Of a DNA stretch of 64,000 bases, positions 22,312 through 32,289 are shown in pieces. This DNA is from an uncultured Caulobacterales bacterium (lineage in GTDB: Bacteria > Pseudomonadota > Alphaproteobacteria > Caulobacterales > Maricaulaceae). Under the pieces are notes generated by a model. The model was not told the DNA's origin. It saw nothing but the letters and a program-made list of their open reading frames with translations, and searched no databases. The position numbers and the translations under genes are program-made. The stretch spans positions 1 to 64,000 of the forward strand of contig CALLBD010000019.1 of assembly GCA_938001915.1 (NCBI GenBank). Direction: 5' to 3'. The first letter of the stretch is position 1; every line of letters begins with the position of its first letter.

Positions 22312-23249
22312 GGCAAATCTGGCAATCCCGGCGTCCCCGACAAATGCGGGTTTTTTGCAATATGATCAGCTTTGATTCGCGCCGAGCTTTGCCGCGAGCC
22401 ATCATGGGACCATCCGGGCGGCGCGAATAAATATTTCAGCCGCTGCAAAAGTGAGAGATTGGGCTGGCAAACATCTTTAATGGCCCCCCACATTTCATTA
22501 AACGCAATCTTTATCGGGTTGAAAGTTTTGACATTTTGCACCAGACCATAGGTCACTTTCTCGTCTCGTGCTTCGGGAACAAATGTCCCGAACATCTTGT
22601 CCCAAATAATGAGAATGCCCGCATAATTTGAATCTAAATATTGCGGGTTCGTACCATGATGCGCGCGGTGATGTGACGGCGTATTAAATACCGCCTCAAA
22701 CCATGAGGGTAAGCGGTCAATCGCTTCTGTATGAATCCAATATTGGTAAAGCAGATTTAGGGCCGCGACGAACCCAAGCAAAAGCGGATGAACGCCCAGA
22801 AAAACTAAGGGCGTAGACAACAAAACAAATCCCGTGAAGTGATTATTCCACGGCTGCCGTAGGGCCGTCGACAAATTATAATATTCGCTACTGTGATGGA
22901 CAACATGCGCCGTCCATAGCCAGCGCACCCGATGCGCCGCGCGGTGTTTCCAATAATATAAAAAGTCCTGCGCGATTAAGGCGAGCAAAATAATGGGCAG
23001 GCTAACGCCCCAATCGAAAAGGCGAAATTGCCACGCCCATAAGAGAACACCGAGACTAATAAATCCCATTGTGATGTCAGAGAGGAGGTTTCCAAAGCCC
23101 ATTAACATAGAGGTCAGAGCGTCTTTGGTTTCATAGGTACCCGATAGTTTGCCCGCGCGCACCAACATCCACTCCACGGCAATACTTAATACAAAGAACG
23201 GAGCGGCATAAGCCAGAACCATTGGAAATGAAGGGGCATCGATGGGCAT
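22308..23249 (-). CDS. Sterol desaturase / fatty acid hydroxylase superfamily membrane protein
   Basis: His-box motifs WKHRAAHR, HVVHHSSEYYN, PSHHRAHHGTNPQYLDSNYAG. Confidence 0.9.
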   Translation of the reverse strand: MPIDAPSFPMVLAYAAPFFVLSIAVEWMLVRAGKLSGTYETKDALTSMLMGFGNLLSDITMGFISLGVLLWAWQFRLFDWGVSLPIILLALIAQDFLYYWKHRAAHRVRWLWTAHVVHHSSEYYNLSTALRQPWNNHFTGFVLLSTPLVFLGVHPLLLGFVAALNLLYQYWIHTEAIDRLPSWFEAVFNTPSHHRAHHGTNPQYLDSNYAGILIIWDKMFGTFVPEARDEKVTYGLVQNVKTFNPIKIAFNEMWGAIKDVCQPNLSLLQRLKYLFAPPGWSHDGSRQSSARIKADHIAKNPHLSGTPGLPDLP

Positions 23250-23327
23250 GCCTATTCGTCGCGGCCTTGTCGCCCTCTGTCAACGGACAAAATCGCACAC
23301 ATGTTAAGAAGGCCATTTCAAAAATAT

Positions 23328-23915
23328 TTACTGTGCGGCGGGGCGGCGAACCTCAACCCGAATGGACTTTATATCCACATTTAGAAGCTCTGCCGTCTCC
23401 CCAGGCCAAACCGACGCATGGTCCAATCCAACGCGTTCCGTCAAAGGTCCAGGATTAAAGTCCAGAATATAGTCCTTCCATTCGGGTGTTAATCTTTTGC
23501 GTTTCCACCCACTGTCCCGGGACCCTGCCGTAAAATATCCAATATCAAATGTTTCCAGACCATTTGCGCGAGAGGCCCGGGCCGTCACTGTCATCCGTAT
23601 ATCCTGCCCCGCAAAGGCGCGCTCATGTATAAGACCCAGCGGCGCAAAGACACCCGGGCCCTTGGGCAAGCTTTCGCGGGCAGCGTTACTTGTGAGGCGT
23701 GCATAGGCAGGCTCCCCGCCGGCCGCCGCAACAAAAACCGCTTGCGTGCCAGGCTGGGCGGTCAACCGAACCAAATCTTCACCCGCCATCAAATAGCCCG
23801 ACTTTCGAATTTCCTCGACGGTTAGATCCGTGTTGGACCCAAATGATAAGGCGGCCGCTACCATAGCCGCGACACATAACGCCGCCAAAGGGTAGAAAAA
23901 TCGGTCTTTCAGCAT
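23328..23915 (-). CDS. Hypothetical secreted/membrane-anchored protein
   Basis: N-terminal hydrophobic anchor (FFYPLAALCVAAMVAAALSF); coherent ORF with native codon usage; no recognised family. Confidence 0.6.
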   Translation of the reverse strand: MLKDRFFYPLAALCVAAMVAAALSFGSNTDLTVEEIRKSGYLMAGEDLVRLTAQPGTQAVFVAAAGGEPAYARLTSNAARESLPKGPGVFAPLGLIHERAFAGQDIRMTVTARASRANGLETFDIGYFTAGSRDSGWKRKRLTPEWKDYILDFNPGPLTERVGLDHASVWPGETAELLNVDIKSIRVEVRRPAAQ

Positions 23916-24030
23916 AATCGCGCCATATGAGTGAAACTTAATTCAGGGAGGGTTCAGACGTGTGGTATCATAAAACCCACGTTGATAGCCACAGTCTATG
24001 CTGTTGTTTCACCTCATTTCGGGAGCTCAC

Positions 24031-24585
24031 ATGAAACATCCTATTCGATTTTCTCTTACACTATTGACTAGCCTGTGTTTGACGACATCTGCTTTCGCGG
24101 CCCCGCCGCAAGGCAATACGGATACTGAAGTCCTTGCCGAAAAAATTGAGGAGAAGCTGTCGGACCACAAAGTCGACATCGCAAAGTCTTCTGCGCGCCT
24201 GAAACGAAAGCTGGAGAGCGACCTCGCCAAGTCAAATGGTGATATTTCTGAAGACATCGAAGTCGCGATGAATGTACTTGAGGAGGCCTTTTCAGACGAT
24301 GGCCTACTCCGCAATATCGCCGCCATGTTTGGCGACTTTGCCGAAGACATTGAGGTGGAAACAGACGGCGGAGATACGACGCTCCTATTTGACGGCGCAA
24401 AAGTCGCGCAAATTCAACGCAAGACCTCCCGTGATAGCGAAGACCGCATTTCAATTTCTGGATTGGGGAAAAACCTATCCATAGACCGCGAAACAATTGT
24501 CAAAGACGGAAAAAAGAAAACGCGTATCGTCATTGATATGGACGGCGAAAACGAAATCGACATTACTATGCCAGAATTTAAATAG
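24031..24585 (+). CDS. Hypothetical secreted protein
   Basis: Signal peptide MKHPIRFSLTLLTSLCLTTSAFAAPP; start at 24031. Confidence 0.65.
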   Translation: MKHPIRFSLTLLTSLCLTTSAFAAPPQGNTDTEVLAEKIEEKLSDHKVDIAKSSARLKRKLESDLAKSNGDISEDIEVAMNVLEEAFSDDGLLRNIAAMFGDFAEDIEVETDGGDTTLLFDGAKVAQIQRKTSRDSEDRISISGLGKNLSIDRETIVKDGKKKTRIVIDMDGENEIDITMPEFK

Positions 24586-24596
24586 GCGCGGCTTAA

Positions 24597-26510
24597 TTAC
24601 ACTAAAAACAGAACGGCGCGTTCATCCGCGCGTTCCCGCAAGGCACTGCCCAGCATATCATTTAATTCATCCGTAAACCGCTCAGAGGCAGCCTCTGACC
24701 ATGTGGTTTGAACGGCGTCTATCAAATCAGGTCGCTGCTTATTGACCGCTGACCTGACGCGGCCGTCTGTCAAAATTTGACGCACAATCACCGGGACTTT
24801 GGCGCTGCGCATTTTACCAGATAGCGCTTTGCGGCCATAGAGATAACTCCCCCCAGCCAACACACCGCCGACCACAAGACCCAAGGGGTTGAGAAAGAGC
24901 GGGGCAAATAAATTCGCGTGGGCCAGTAAAGAGCCAATAAGAATAGCGGAGAGCGTTGTCCCCACCAGCGCCGTATCTGACTCCATTGATCCAACATGCG
25001 GCATCGCCAGAGACAAGCCTTCCAAATGCCGCGAGACATGCTGAGAATCGGTCAAAGACAGAACCATCGCAGGCAAGCCATGATCACGGCATAATGGGTC
25101 CGTTACGGTTTCGATATCGCGCTGAAGGCCGGCGAACCACACATCAATAACGGGACGTAGCGCCGCTTGGGCAGAGTCTGAGGAAAGCCACTCTGCGACT
25201 TTCTCATTTAATTGGCTTTCGACATCATCTAGGCTTTTTATCTGGCCACTCCGCCATTCTGCGAAGGTGGGCAAAATACAGCTCTCTGTCATCGCATCGA
25301 CCAAGACGGGGGCGAGGGTTTGCCCTAAATCTCGCGAGGCTTTCTCAGCCTTTTGAAAAATAACGCCGCCTGTATCCGTGTGTTTTTTGATTTCTGATTT
25401 AAAGCTGGCGTGGAGATATTCAAACCGTCCGAGCCAGGCCAGTCCGCGGGCAATCGCAAATTCTGGCTCGGCCCCGCGCACAACTCGGGCTTTTGGAAAA
25501 GCGGCTTGCGTTGCGGGCAAAACCAGCGGCAAGCGCGAAGCGCCTCCCGTCAATAAAACTGTATCGGGATATTGGCCCTCTTCCTTACCGCCAAGATTTT
25601 CAACGGTTTCTTTGAGCGCATAGTCAAAAGCCGTCCGCCAGCTATAGTCATTTAACGCCTTGAGCGGTGTGTTTAAAATTTTATCGGCATCGGCTTTATC
25701 TATCCGAATATCAAAGACGACACCTCGGCCAATGGGCAAGCGCTTTAATAATTCAACGGGGACATCTTCTCCCGTAAAGTAGGCCTCTTTTGCCTCACGG
25801 CACCAATATTCCATGATGGGGCGATAATGCGGATATTTCGCAATCAGCTGCTCGATTTTTTTGCGGTCTTTTTGCCGTGCCAAATTCATTTCAAAAATTG
25901 CCGTATCGAGCAATCCCGAGCCTAAAATATTATGGCCAACATCCTGCGCGTCCAAATCACGGCAATAGGTGAAATCCGTTGTCGAAGAACCAATATCAAC
26001 AATCAGAACTGAGGCACGGGTATCTTCAATAGATAAATATCCCTGCTCTAGGGCCGTCATTAACGCCGCGCGAGATTCAGGTACGATACGTACAGTTTTG
26101 AGGCCCGCTTCTTGGAAGACTTGTCGATAATTATCTCGGTCTTGCGCTGACCACCCACTTGGGCATCCGACAATAAATTGACTGTCTTTAGGGCCCAAAA
26201 TTGTACCGTCAGCCGTGAGGCCCTCAATCAATGTCTGGGTAAAAGCAAGGGTCGGCTCCCTGACGGCCGCCAGGTCTAACTCTCGCGATTTAAATTTAAT
26301 GGCCACATTTGCATGCGGGCCAAGGGCGGTCACATTCAGGGCATCTGTGCCAATTTTAATGCCCGACTTATCTTCTGCAACGGCCGTTACGAAACTGCGT
26401 CGGCCGCGCCATTCCAAAATTTCAGGTTCACGCACGGTTGCGCCCAGCGCCCGGCCCAGCGCGGTTTCGCCATGCCCTAAATCATATCCGATAAACTCAA
26501 GAGAGCTCAT
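24597..26510 (-). CDS. Hsp70/actin-fold ATPase-like protein with C-terminal hydrophobic hairpin
   Basis: Phosphate-1 like FIGYDLGHGETALG, phosphate-2 VLIVDIGSSTTDFTYC, adenosine motif VLLTGGASRLPLV; hydrophobic stretches TLSAILIGSLLAHANLFAPLFL/LGLVVGGVLAGGSYLYG; start ATG at 26510 overlapping upstream stop. Confidence 0.8.
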   Translation of the reverse strand: MSSLEFIGYDLGHGETALGRALGATVREPEILEWRGRRSFVTAVAEDKSGIKIGTDALNVTALGPHANVAIKFKSRELDLAAVREPTLAFTQTLIEGLTADGTILGPKDSQFIVGCPSGWSAQDRDNYRQVFQEAGLKTVRIVPESRAALMTALEQGYLSIEDTRASVLIVDIGSSTTDFTYCRDLDAQDVGHNILGSGLLDTAIFEMNLARQKDRKKIEQLIAKYPHYRPIMEYWCREAKEAYFTGEDVPVELLKRLPIGRGVVFDIRIDKADADKILNTPLKALNDYSWRTAFDYALKETVENLGGKEEGQYPDTVLLTGGASRLPLVLPATQAAFPKARVVRGAEPEFAIARGLAWLGRFEYLHASFKSEIKKHTDTGGVIFQKAEKASRDLGQTLAPVLVDAMTESCILPTFAEWRSGQIKSLDDVESQLNEKVAEWLSSDSAQAALRPVIDVWFAGLQRDIETVTDPLCRDHGLPAMVLSLTDSQHVSRHLEGLSLAMPHVGSMESDTALVGTTLSAILIGSLLAHANLFAPLFLNPLGLVVGGVLAGGSYLYGRKALSGKMRSAKVPVIVRQILTDGRVRSAVNKQRPDLIDAVQTTWSEAASERFTDELNDMLGSALRERADERAVLFLV

Positions 26511-27448
26511 GACCGCACCCAAATTGTACCACGCCGCAACAAACTCCCATTTTCACGCAGAAGCGCAGGCGCGGCCATTTCAATTTTTGGACCCGCGCCA
26601 ATACCCGGCAATTCATCAAAATACTCGGATGTCTTTTTCGAATATTTCACAATTGAAATACCGCCAGAGCGCAAGAGACTTGGAAGCTCTTTGTCAATAA
26701 GCTCCAAGGCAAAATCACTATCGCCAGCGCCGCCCGCTTCCAGCAAATTTTGTAACATAGCGGCGAGTTGCGGTGTATCTGCCCAATGGGTCTGCGCCTG
26801 CGGTTCTGCAAGACGCGTCAGAATGTGGTCAGCCGTTTTCAGGGCATCTTCGATTTGTCCAATAAGCCCTGCGGCATCTACCGATAGGCGGGCCTCGGCT
26901 TTATATTGACGGCCCGATTGATCTTCTAAGGCGGCAGGCGCTTTTCGGCGGGGCATCAGTGACAAAAATTGCTTCCACCTTTTTGGCTCTAGCGTATGAA
27001 GGCCCGCCAATAGCGCCGCGCTGAGGACCACCAATCCAGCCCCTTGCACGAGTCCGACAAGCCCCAAAATGCCCGCCGCGACATAAAATAAGCTCGGTTT
27101 CCCCAGAAGGCCTGATACGCCCCCGCCCGGGGTCCCCGTTTCTACATAAGTAATATCCGCCGCTACCGCGCGGTCCAAAACACCAGCGCCGGATTTGATT
27201 ACTTCGATTAGCCAAAGACCTGTTTTCTGCAAAGCGGGATCATCCGTGCCGCGCGCAAACGCGGCGCCCGTCCGGTCCAATGCGCCGCGAATGGCACTGA
27301 CCGTTTGAGCCGAAGATAAAGCCGCTTCGCCGCGCACCGATAGGCTGCGCGTCAACTCCGCGCGTTCAGCCGCAAAAGCCGGCAAGAGAGACGGAACCGT
27401 CATATCCGTTGAGGCGGGACGTCCGGGTAATTGAGGTGCGCTTACCAT
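26507..27448 (-). CDS. Uncharacterised membrane protein, partner of the Hsp70-like ATPase gene
   Basis: Central hydrophobic pair (LFYVAAGILGLVGLVQGAGLVVLSAALLAGL) between helical soluble parts; ATGA overlap with 24597..26510. Confidence 0.7.
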   Translation of the reverse strand: MVSAPQLPGRPASTDMTVPSLLPAFAAERAELTRSLSVRGEAALSSAQTVSAIRGALDRTGAAFARGTDDPALQKTGLWLIEVIKSGAGVLDRAVAADITYVETGTPGGGVSGLLGKPSLFYVAAGILGLVGLVQGAGLVVLSAALLAGLHTLEPKRWKQFLSLMPRRKAPAALEDQSGRQYKAEARLSVDAAGLIGQIEDALKTADHILTRLAEPQAQTHWADTPQLAAMLQNLLEAGGAGDSDFALELIDKELPSLLRSGGISIVKYSKKTSEYFDELPGIGAGPKIEMAAPALLRENGSLLRRGTIWVRS

Positions 27449-27595
27449 AGGGGGGATGTTGGGGGTGAAGGCATATGAGTCAAGCGGTTAAGCCCCATTG
27501 CGCTATCTTATTCATTTTGCGTTTGGGTTTCAGCTCACGGGCAGATACACGCATTCGTGCATCGTATTTGAAAACCCAATTGATTAGTAGACGCC

Positions 27596-29626
27596 ATGTT
27601 TCGTATTTTATTTCTAAGCTTGGTTATGTGGATAAGCTGCAGCTTCGCGCAAGCGCGGCAAAGCCTACCCTTGGACACGGGAAATACTGAAATCATGCTG
27701 GTGTCCGATGTCGACACGGCAAGGCCAGGCGAGCGCTTTACGGTCGCGCTTCGCATGAAATTTGACGGAAATTGGTACACCTATTGGCGAAATGCTGGAG
27801 ATAGCGGCGAGCCCGTACATATTGTCTGGGATTTGCCCGAGGGTGTCACCGCAGGCCCCATTAGCTGGCCCGCACCAAAAACGAAAACGGTTGGGCCTAT
27901 TGTGTCCTACGCCTTAGACGAAGATGTATGGCTGCCCGTCGAAATTTCACTCAGTGAAACTCTGGACCCAACGACCCCTATTACCTTAAAGGCGAAGGCC
28001 TATTATCTTGTCTGTGATGATATTTGCATCCCCGAGAGCGGCGCCCTCACCTTACCCATTGATATCGGCACGCCTAAACCAAATCCTACGCATTCTGTTT
28101 TAATCGAATCGGCTCAGGCAAAAATTCCGCAACTCGCAGAGGCGCAAGGTTCCGCGCAGTTAGATAACGGGCAAATCACCTTTAATATCGCCGATGTGCC
28201 AAATGGATTTGAGACAGCAGCCCTTTTCCCAAATGAAAATCCCATTATCCTACACAGTGACCCCATTACACGCACCCAGGGACAAAAGGGCACTCGCTAT
28301 ACCGCGACCGCTGGCTATGGGTGGGATGATGGAACACCAGAAGATTTCGAAGCCACACTTGTGGCGGAAGATGGCCGCGCGATTGTTGTCCCAATTTCGA
28401 CGAATGCTGTAATTGACATAGGCGCAGCGCAGCCCAGCGGCCAGACTACCTCTATCGGATTTTGGGGCGCGTTAATTGGCGCCTTTCTAGGCGGGCTCGT
28501 TTTGAATCTCATGCCCTGTGTTTTCCCCATCATTTCACTGAAAGCCCTCTCCATTGCGAAAACCGCACATGGCGAAAGATCCGAAATTCGCCGGGCCGCT
28601 TGGGCCTATACAGCGGGCGTTCTTGTCAGCTTTGCCCTCTTCGCCGCACTTATTATCGCGCTGAAAGCCGGCGGAGCCTCTGTCGGCTGGGGCTTCCAAT
28701 TACAATCGCCTTGGCTGGTCGGCTTTTTGTCGCTGCTTTTATTCGCGATTGGCCTGAACCTATTGGGCGTGTTTGAGCTCAGCGGACGGCTGCAAAATAT
28801 GGGTGCGGGTAGTGTCAATAAATCTGGACCCGCCTCCAGCTTTTTAACGGGCGTTCTTGCCGTTATTGTAGCAACCCCCTGCACCGCGCCTTTCATGGCA
28901 GGTGCTGTGGGCCTTGCCTTGGCCAGTAGCGCGGGGGTGACGCTCGCGGTTTTCCTTGCCTTGGGCCTCGGCTTTGCACTGCCCTTCTTCCTAGTCGGTT
29001 ATCTCCCGGGCCTACTATCAAAGCTGCCTAAACCGGGGGCTTGGATGGAGCGCTTCAAACAATTTTTGGCCTTCCCCATGTTTGCCGCCGCGATTTGGCT
29101 GGCTTGGGTCCTCAGCTTGCAAACGGGGGCCGATGGGACGCTTACACTTCTGATAGCCAGCCTCGCTTTAAGTTTTGGCCTTTGGCTGATAAAAACCCGC
29201 AAGCCGCTCGTCAAAATCCTGGGCGCGATAGCTATTCTTTTCGCCTGTCTTTTACCCTTTAAACTATCTGCCTCTGGCGAAACGGCAGATTTGCGCTCTA
29301 GAGCTTGGTCAGCGCAGGCGGTGGCGAGCGCCCGCGCCGAGGGCCGCCCCGTCTTCGTCGATTTCACGGCCGCCTGGTGTGTGACCTGTAAAGTCAATGA
29401 AAGCTTAGTACTGAAAACACGGAAAACAGAAAAACTATTCGCGCGCACAAATACGGAATTTTTAATTGCCGATTGGACGAATAAGGATGATGTTATTGCG
29501 GCGGAGCTAAAACGCTTTGGCCGCGCTGGCGTGCCGCTTTATCTGGCCTATAAGCCTGGCGCGAAAGAGCCTGAGGTTTTACCGCAGGTGCTTACCCATG
29601 ACATATTGAAAAACGCGCTAGAATAG
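27596..29626 (+). CDS. Thiol:disulfide interchange protein DsbD-like (cytochrome c biogenesis TM domain + thioredoxin domain)
   Basis: GLVLNLMPCVFPIISLKAL, ATPCTAPFMAGAVGLALA, FVDFTAAWCVTCKVNE. Confidence 0.9.
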   Translation: MFRILFLSLVMWISCSFAQARQSLPLDTGNTEIMLVSDVDTARPGERFTVALRMKFDGNWYTYWRNAGDSGEPVHIVWDLPEGVTAGPISWPAPKTKTVGPIVSYALDEDVWLPVEISLSETLDPTTPITLKAKAYYLVCDDICIPESGALTLPIDIGTPKPNPTHSVLIESAQAKIPQLAEAQGSAQLDNGQITFNIADVPNGFETAALFPNENPIILHSDPITRTQGQKGTRYTATAGYGWDDGTPEDFEATLVAEDGRAIVVPISTNAVIDIGAAQPSGQTTSIGFWGALIGAFLGGLVLNLMPCVFPIISLKALSIAKTAHGERSEIRRAAWAYTAGVLVSFALFAALIIALKAGGASVGWGFQLQSPWLVGFLSLLLFAIGLNLLGVFELSGRLQNMGAGSVNKSGPASSFLTGVLAVIVATPCTAPFMAGAVGLALASSAGVTLAVFLALGLGFALPFFLVGYLPGLLSKLPKPGAWMERFKQFLAFPMFAAAIWLAWVLSLQTGADGTLTLLIASLALSFGLWLIKTRKPLVKILGAIAILFACLLPFKLSASGETADLRSRAWSAQAVASARAEGRPVFVDFTAAWCVTCKVNESLVLKTRKTEKLFARTNTEFLIADWTNKDDVIAAELKRFGRAGVPLYLAYKPGAKEPEVLPQVLTHDILKNALE

Positions 29627-29642
29627 GGCGGATTTTCTTGGC

Positions 29643-29873
29643 TCACTCCGCCGCGAGTTTTATCTCATCTTCTGGCTCATAGACCAAAATATCGGCGGGT
29701 TGGCAGTCCAATTCTTTGCAAAGCAAATCTAGCGTGGAAAAGCGGACAGCTCGCGCTTTACCTGTTTTTAAAATAGACAGGTTCGCCATAGTGATGCCCA
29801 CACGGTCCGCCAATTGCGTCAAAGACATTTTGCGGTCGAGCAAAACGCGGTCGAGATTTACTTTAATCGTCAT
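29643..29873 (-). CDS. XRE/Cro-like helix-turn-helix regulator
   Basis: LDRVLLDRKMSLTQLADRVGITMANLSILKTGKARAVRFSTLDLLCKELDCQPADIL. Confidence 0.88.
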   Translation of the reverse strand: MTIKVNLDRVLLDRKMSLTQLADRVGITMANLSILKTGKARAVRFSTLDLLCKELDCQPADILVYEPEDEIKLAAE

Positions 29874-30448
29874 TAGATCGTCAGCTCCTGCTCAGCTCTA
29901 AGAGCTGCGCCATGACGAAAGGCCTCGGAGATAACGGCGATAATGAAAATAAGGAATAGCGTTCCCGCCCGTATATCTAAAACGGCGACATCCGACGGTA
30001 CGTCCGAAGCCCCCAGAAAAAACACTTTGGCAATTCGAATGATTTCCGTGGCCGTGACGAGAAGTAAGATAAGCCGAATGCGAGAGATACTCTCGGGTGA
30101 AAACGGATCGCCGTGAATCAGAGCCGACGCAACTTTCCGTAAGCAATAGAGAACGAAGAACCACCCCAAAGAGACAATGGCCCCAGACAAAAGTTCGCCC
30201 AGCACTAAGGAGGTATCGAGCTTATCAGAAAATTCTGCCTTCATGGAGAGACTCACGGATTCGGGCAGGCAGAATAGGATAGCGGCAAGAATGCAAATAA
30301 ACGCACTGAGCGCCAATATCCCTTGTCCAATCATCAAAATGACAGATAGCATTTTCACCATGGGACGATCTGCTATGTCGATTTGGGTCTCCAACATCAT
30401 GCCCTTATTGATAAACAATAATTTGCGACATGCAAGCATTGCTCCCAC
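29873..30448 (-). CDS. DUF2975-like membrane protein
   Basis: Four hydrophobic segments; [22 protein letters not shown]; 1-nt overlap with downstream XRE gene (known DUF2975-XRE pairing). Confidence 0.75.
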   Translation of the reverse strand: MGAMLACRKLLFINKGMMLETQIDIADRPMVKMLSVILMIGQGILALSAFICILAAILFCLPESVSLSMKAEFSDKLDTSLVLGELLSGAIVSLGWFFVLYCLRKVASALIHGDPFSPESISRIRLILLLVTATEIIRIAKVFFLGASDVPSDVAVLDIRAGTLFLIFIIAVISEAFRHGAALRAEQELTI

Positions 30449-30474
30449 GCGGCGCGCGGCCTAAGGCGCATTTC

Positions 30475-31110
30475 ATGACTACGCAAAAACTTACCTCTGG
30501 AAACAAAATTGTCGTTGCCTCCCATAATGAAGGCAAGGTACGGGAAATTCGGGACCTGCTCCGGCCCTTTGGCCTAGAAACTGTCAGTGCCGCTGAATTG
30601 AACTTGCCTGAACCTGAGGAAACCGAAACAACATTTTCTGGCAATGCGAAATTAAAGGCCCTCGCGGCAGCGACGGTGGCAAATCTCCCAGCGCTATCCG
30701 ATGATAGCGGTTTGGCCGTGGATGCTTTGAACGGAGACCCGGGCATCTATGCCGCGCGCTGGGCGGAGCTTCCGCGCATTGAGAAAGAAACCTATGGACA
30801 GCGCCGCGACTTTGATATGGCAATGTGGTATGTCAATGACCGCTTAGGCGATACAGACAACCGCCGCGCCCGCTTTATTTGTGCGCTTTGTCTCGCGTGG
30901 CCCAATGGCGAGGCGCAGGTCTATGAAGGCACGGTTGAAGGCGAAATGGTCTGGCCGCCGCGCGGCAATAAAGGCTTTGGCTATGATCCCATGTTTCAAC
31001 AAATCGGCGAAACCCGCACATTTGCAGAAATTGAGCCCGCCGCGAAACATGCGGTGAGTCACCGCGCCGACGCTTTCGCCAAATTCCTCGCGGACCAATT
31101 CCCGTCATAA
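30475..31110 (+). CDS. rdgB: Non-canonical purine NTP pyrophosphatase (RdgB/HAM1)
   Basis: [63 protein letters not shown]. Confidence 0.93.
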   Translation: MTTQKLTSGNKIVVASHNEGKVREIRDLLRPFGLETVSAAELNLPEPEETETTFSGNAKLKALAAATVANLPALSDDSGLAVDALNGDPGIYAARWAELPRIEKETYGQRRDFDMAMWYVNDRLGDTDNRRARFICALCLAWPNGEAQVYEGTVEGEMVWPPRGNKGFGYDPMFQQIGETRTFAEIEPAAKHAVSHRADAFAKFLADQFPS

Positions 31111-31111
31111 G

Positions 31112-32242
31112 ATGGAAAAGCTCGCGGTCTACATTCATTGGCCCTATTGCGCGCGTATTTGTCCCTATTGCGATTTCAATGTCTATAAGCGCAAAACCGA
31201 TGACGCCCTATTGCCGGCAATTTTGGCTGACCTCAAACATTGGCGAGACCTCTCTGGCCCGCGAGAGATTACGTCAATCCACTTTGGCGGCGGCACGCCC
31301 TCTTTAATGACGGCCACCCAAGTTGGCGCGGTTGTTGAAACTGTCGAAAAACTTTGGGGAATGCGCGATATTGAAATCGCGCTTGAAGCCAATCCCCATG
31401 AAATGGATATTGAGACGTGGCGAGCGTATTGCGCAGCAGGGCTAAACCGCATGTCCTTAGGTGTGCAGAGCTTCAATGACGCGGCCTTAGCTTTCCTTGG
31501 GCGTGACCATGACGGAACGGCCGCACGCAAAGCCTTAGACCTCGCGCTTGAAATATTCCCCAGCGCGTCTGCGGATTTAATTTTCGGCTGGGCGGGACAA
31601 AGCCCAACAGAGCTAGCGTCTGATCTGTCCATTTTATTGGACGCGGGCACGCCGCATATTTCCACCTATCAGCTGACTATCGAAGACGGGACAGCCTTTG
31701 CCAGGGCCGAGCAGAGAGGACAGACCCGCGCTATAGACGCCGAGCTTTCAGCTGATTTTTATGACATAGTGCGCGGGACTCTGTGCACGTCAGGATTTGA
31801 TCATTATGAAGTCTCAAATTTTGCCAAAGCGGGTCACCAATCGCGGCATAACCTCGCCTATTGGCGGGGCTGGGATTATGTAGGCGTGGGTCCAGGCGCA
31901 CATGGGCGGATAACAACAAACGGCAAACGCCACGCCACGACGACCTATTTGACCCCAGCGAGATATACGAAAGCTGTATCAAATACGGGCACAGGCATTG
32001 ACGATAAAGCGCTTTTAGACAGCGAAGCTTGGTCGGCAGAATATTTGCTTATGGGGCTGCGGATTGAAGCGGGCATTTCACTCTCGCGCTATGAAGCCCT
32101 AGCAGGCGCCCCGTTAAATTCATCAGAGCTCAAGCCGCTCATAGAAGGCGGGCTTTTGATAAATGAGCGCGATAGGCTGAAAGCGAGCCAAACAGGACGG
32201 CTTGTTCTGAACAGCGTCACAGAACGTCTTTTGTTGGCATAA
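31112..32242 (+). CDS. hemW: Radical SAM heme chaperone HemW
   Basis: YIHWPYCARICPYCDFNVY (CxxxCxxC), HFGGGTPSLM, GVQSFNDAALAFLGRDHD, GVGPGAHGR. Confidence 0.93.
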   Translation: MEKLAVYIHWPYCARICPYCDFNVYKRKTDDALLPAILADLKHWRDLSGPREITSIHFGGGTPSLMTATQVGAVVETVEKLWGMRDIEIALEANPHEMDIETWRAYCAAGLNRMSLGVQSFNDAALAFLGRDHDGTAARKALDLALEIFPSASADLIFGWAGQSPTELASDLSILLDAGTPHISTYQLTIEDGTAFARAEQRGQTRAIDAELSADFYDIVRGTLCTSGFDHYEVSNFAKAGHQSRHNLAYWRGWDYVGVGPGAHGRITTNGKRHATTTYLTPARYTKAVSNTGTGIDDKALLDSEAWSAEYLLMGLRIEAGISLSRYEALAGAPLNSSELKPLIEGGLLINERDRLKASQTGRLVLNSVTERLLLA

Positions 32243-32271
32243 AAAAACCAGGCGAAACAGCCCGGCTTTTT
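32242..32271. terminator. Bidirectional intrinsic terminator between convergent hemW and infC
   Basis: aaaaaaaccaggc-gaaaca-gcccggcttttt: near-perfect stem with A-run and T-run flanks. Confidence 0.75.
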
Positions 32272-32289
32272 CATGACGTTTAATTCAAT

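Noticed and set aside
27475-27690. 71-aa + strand ORF before the DsbD-like gene
   Set aside because: Overlaps the strongly supported DsbD-like start region in another frame; no RBS or motif support.
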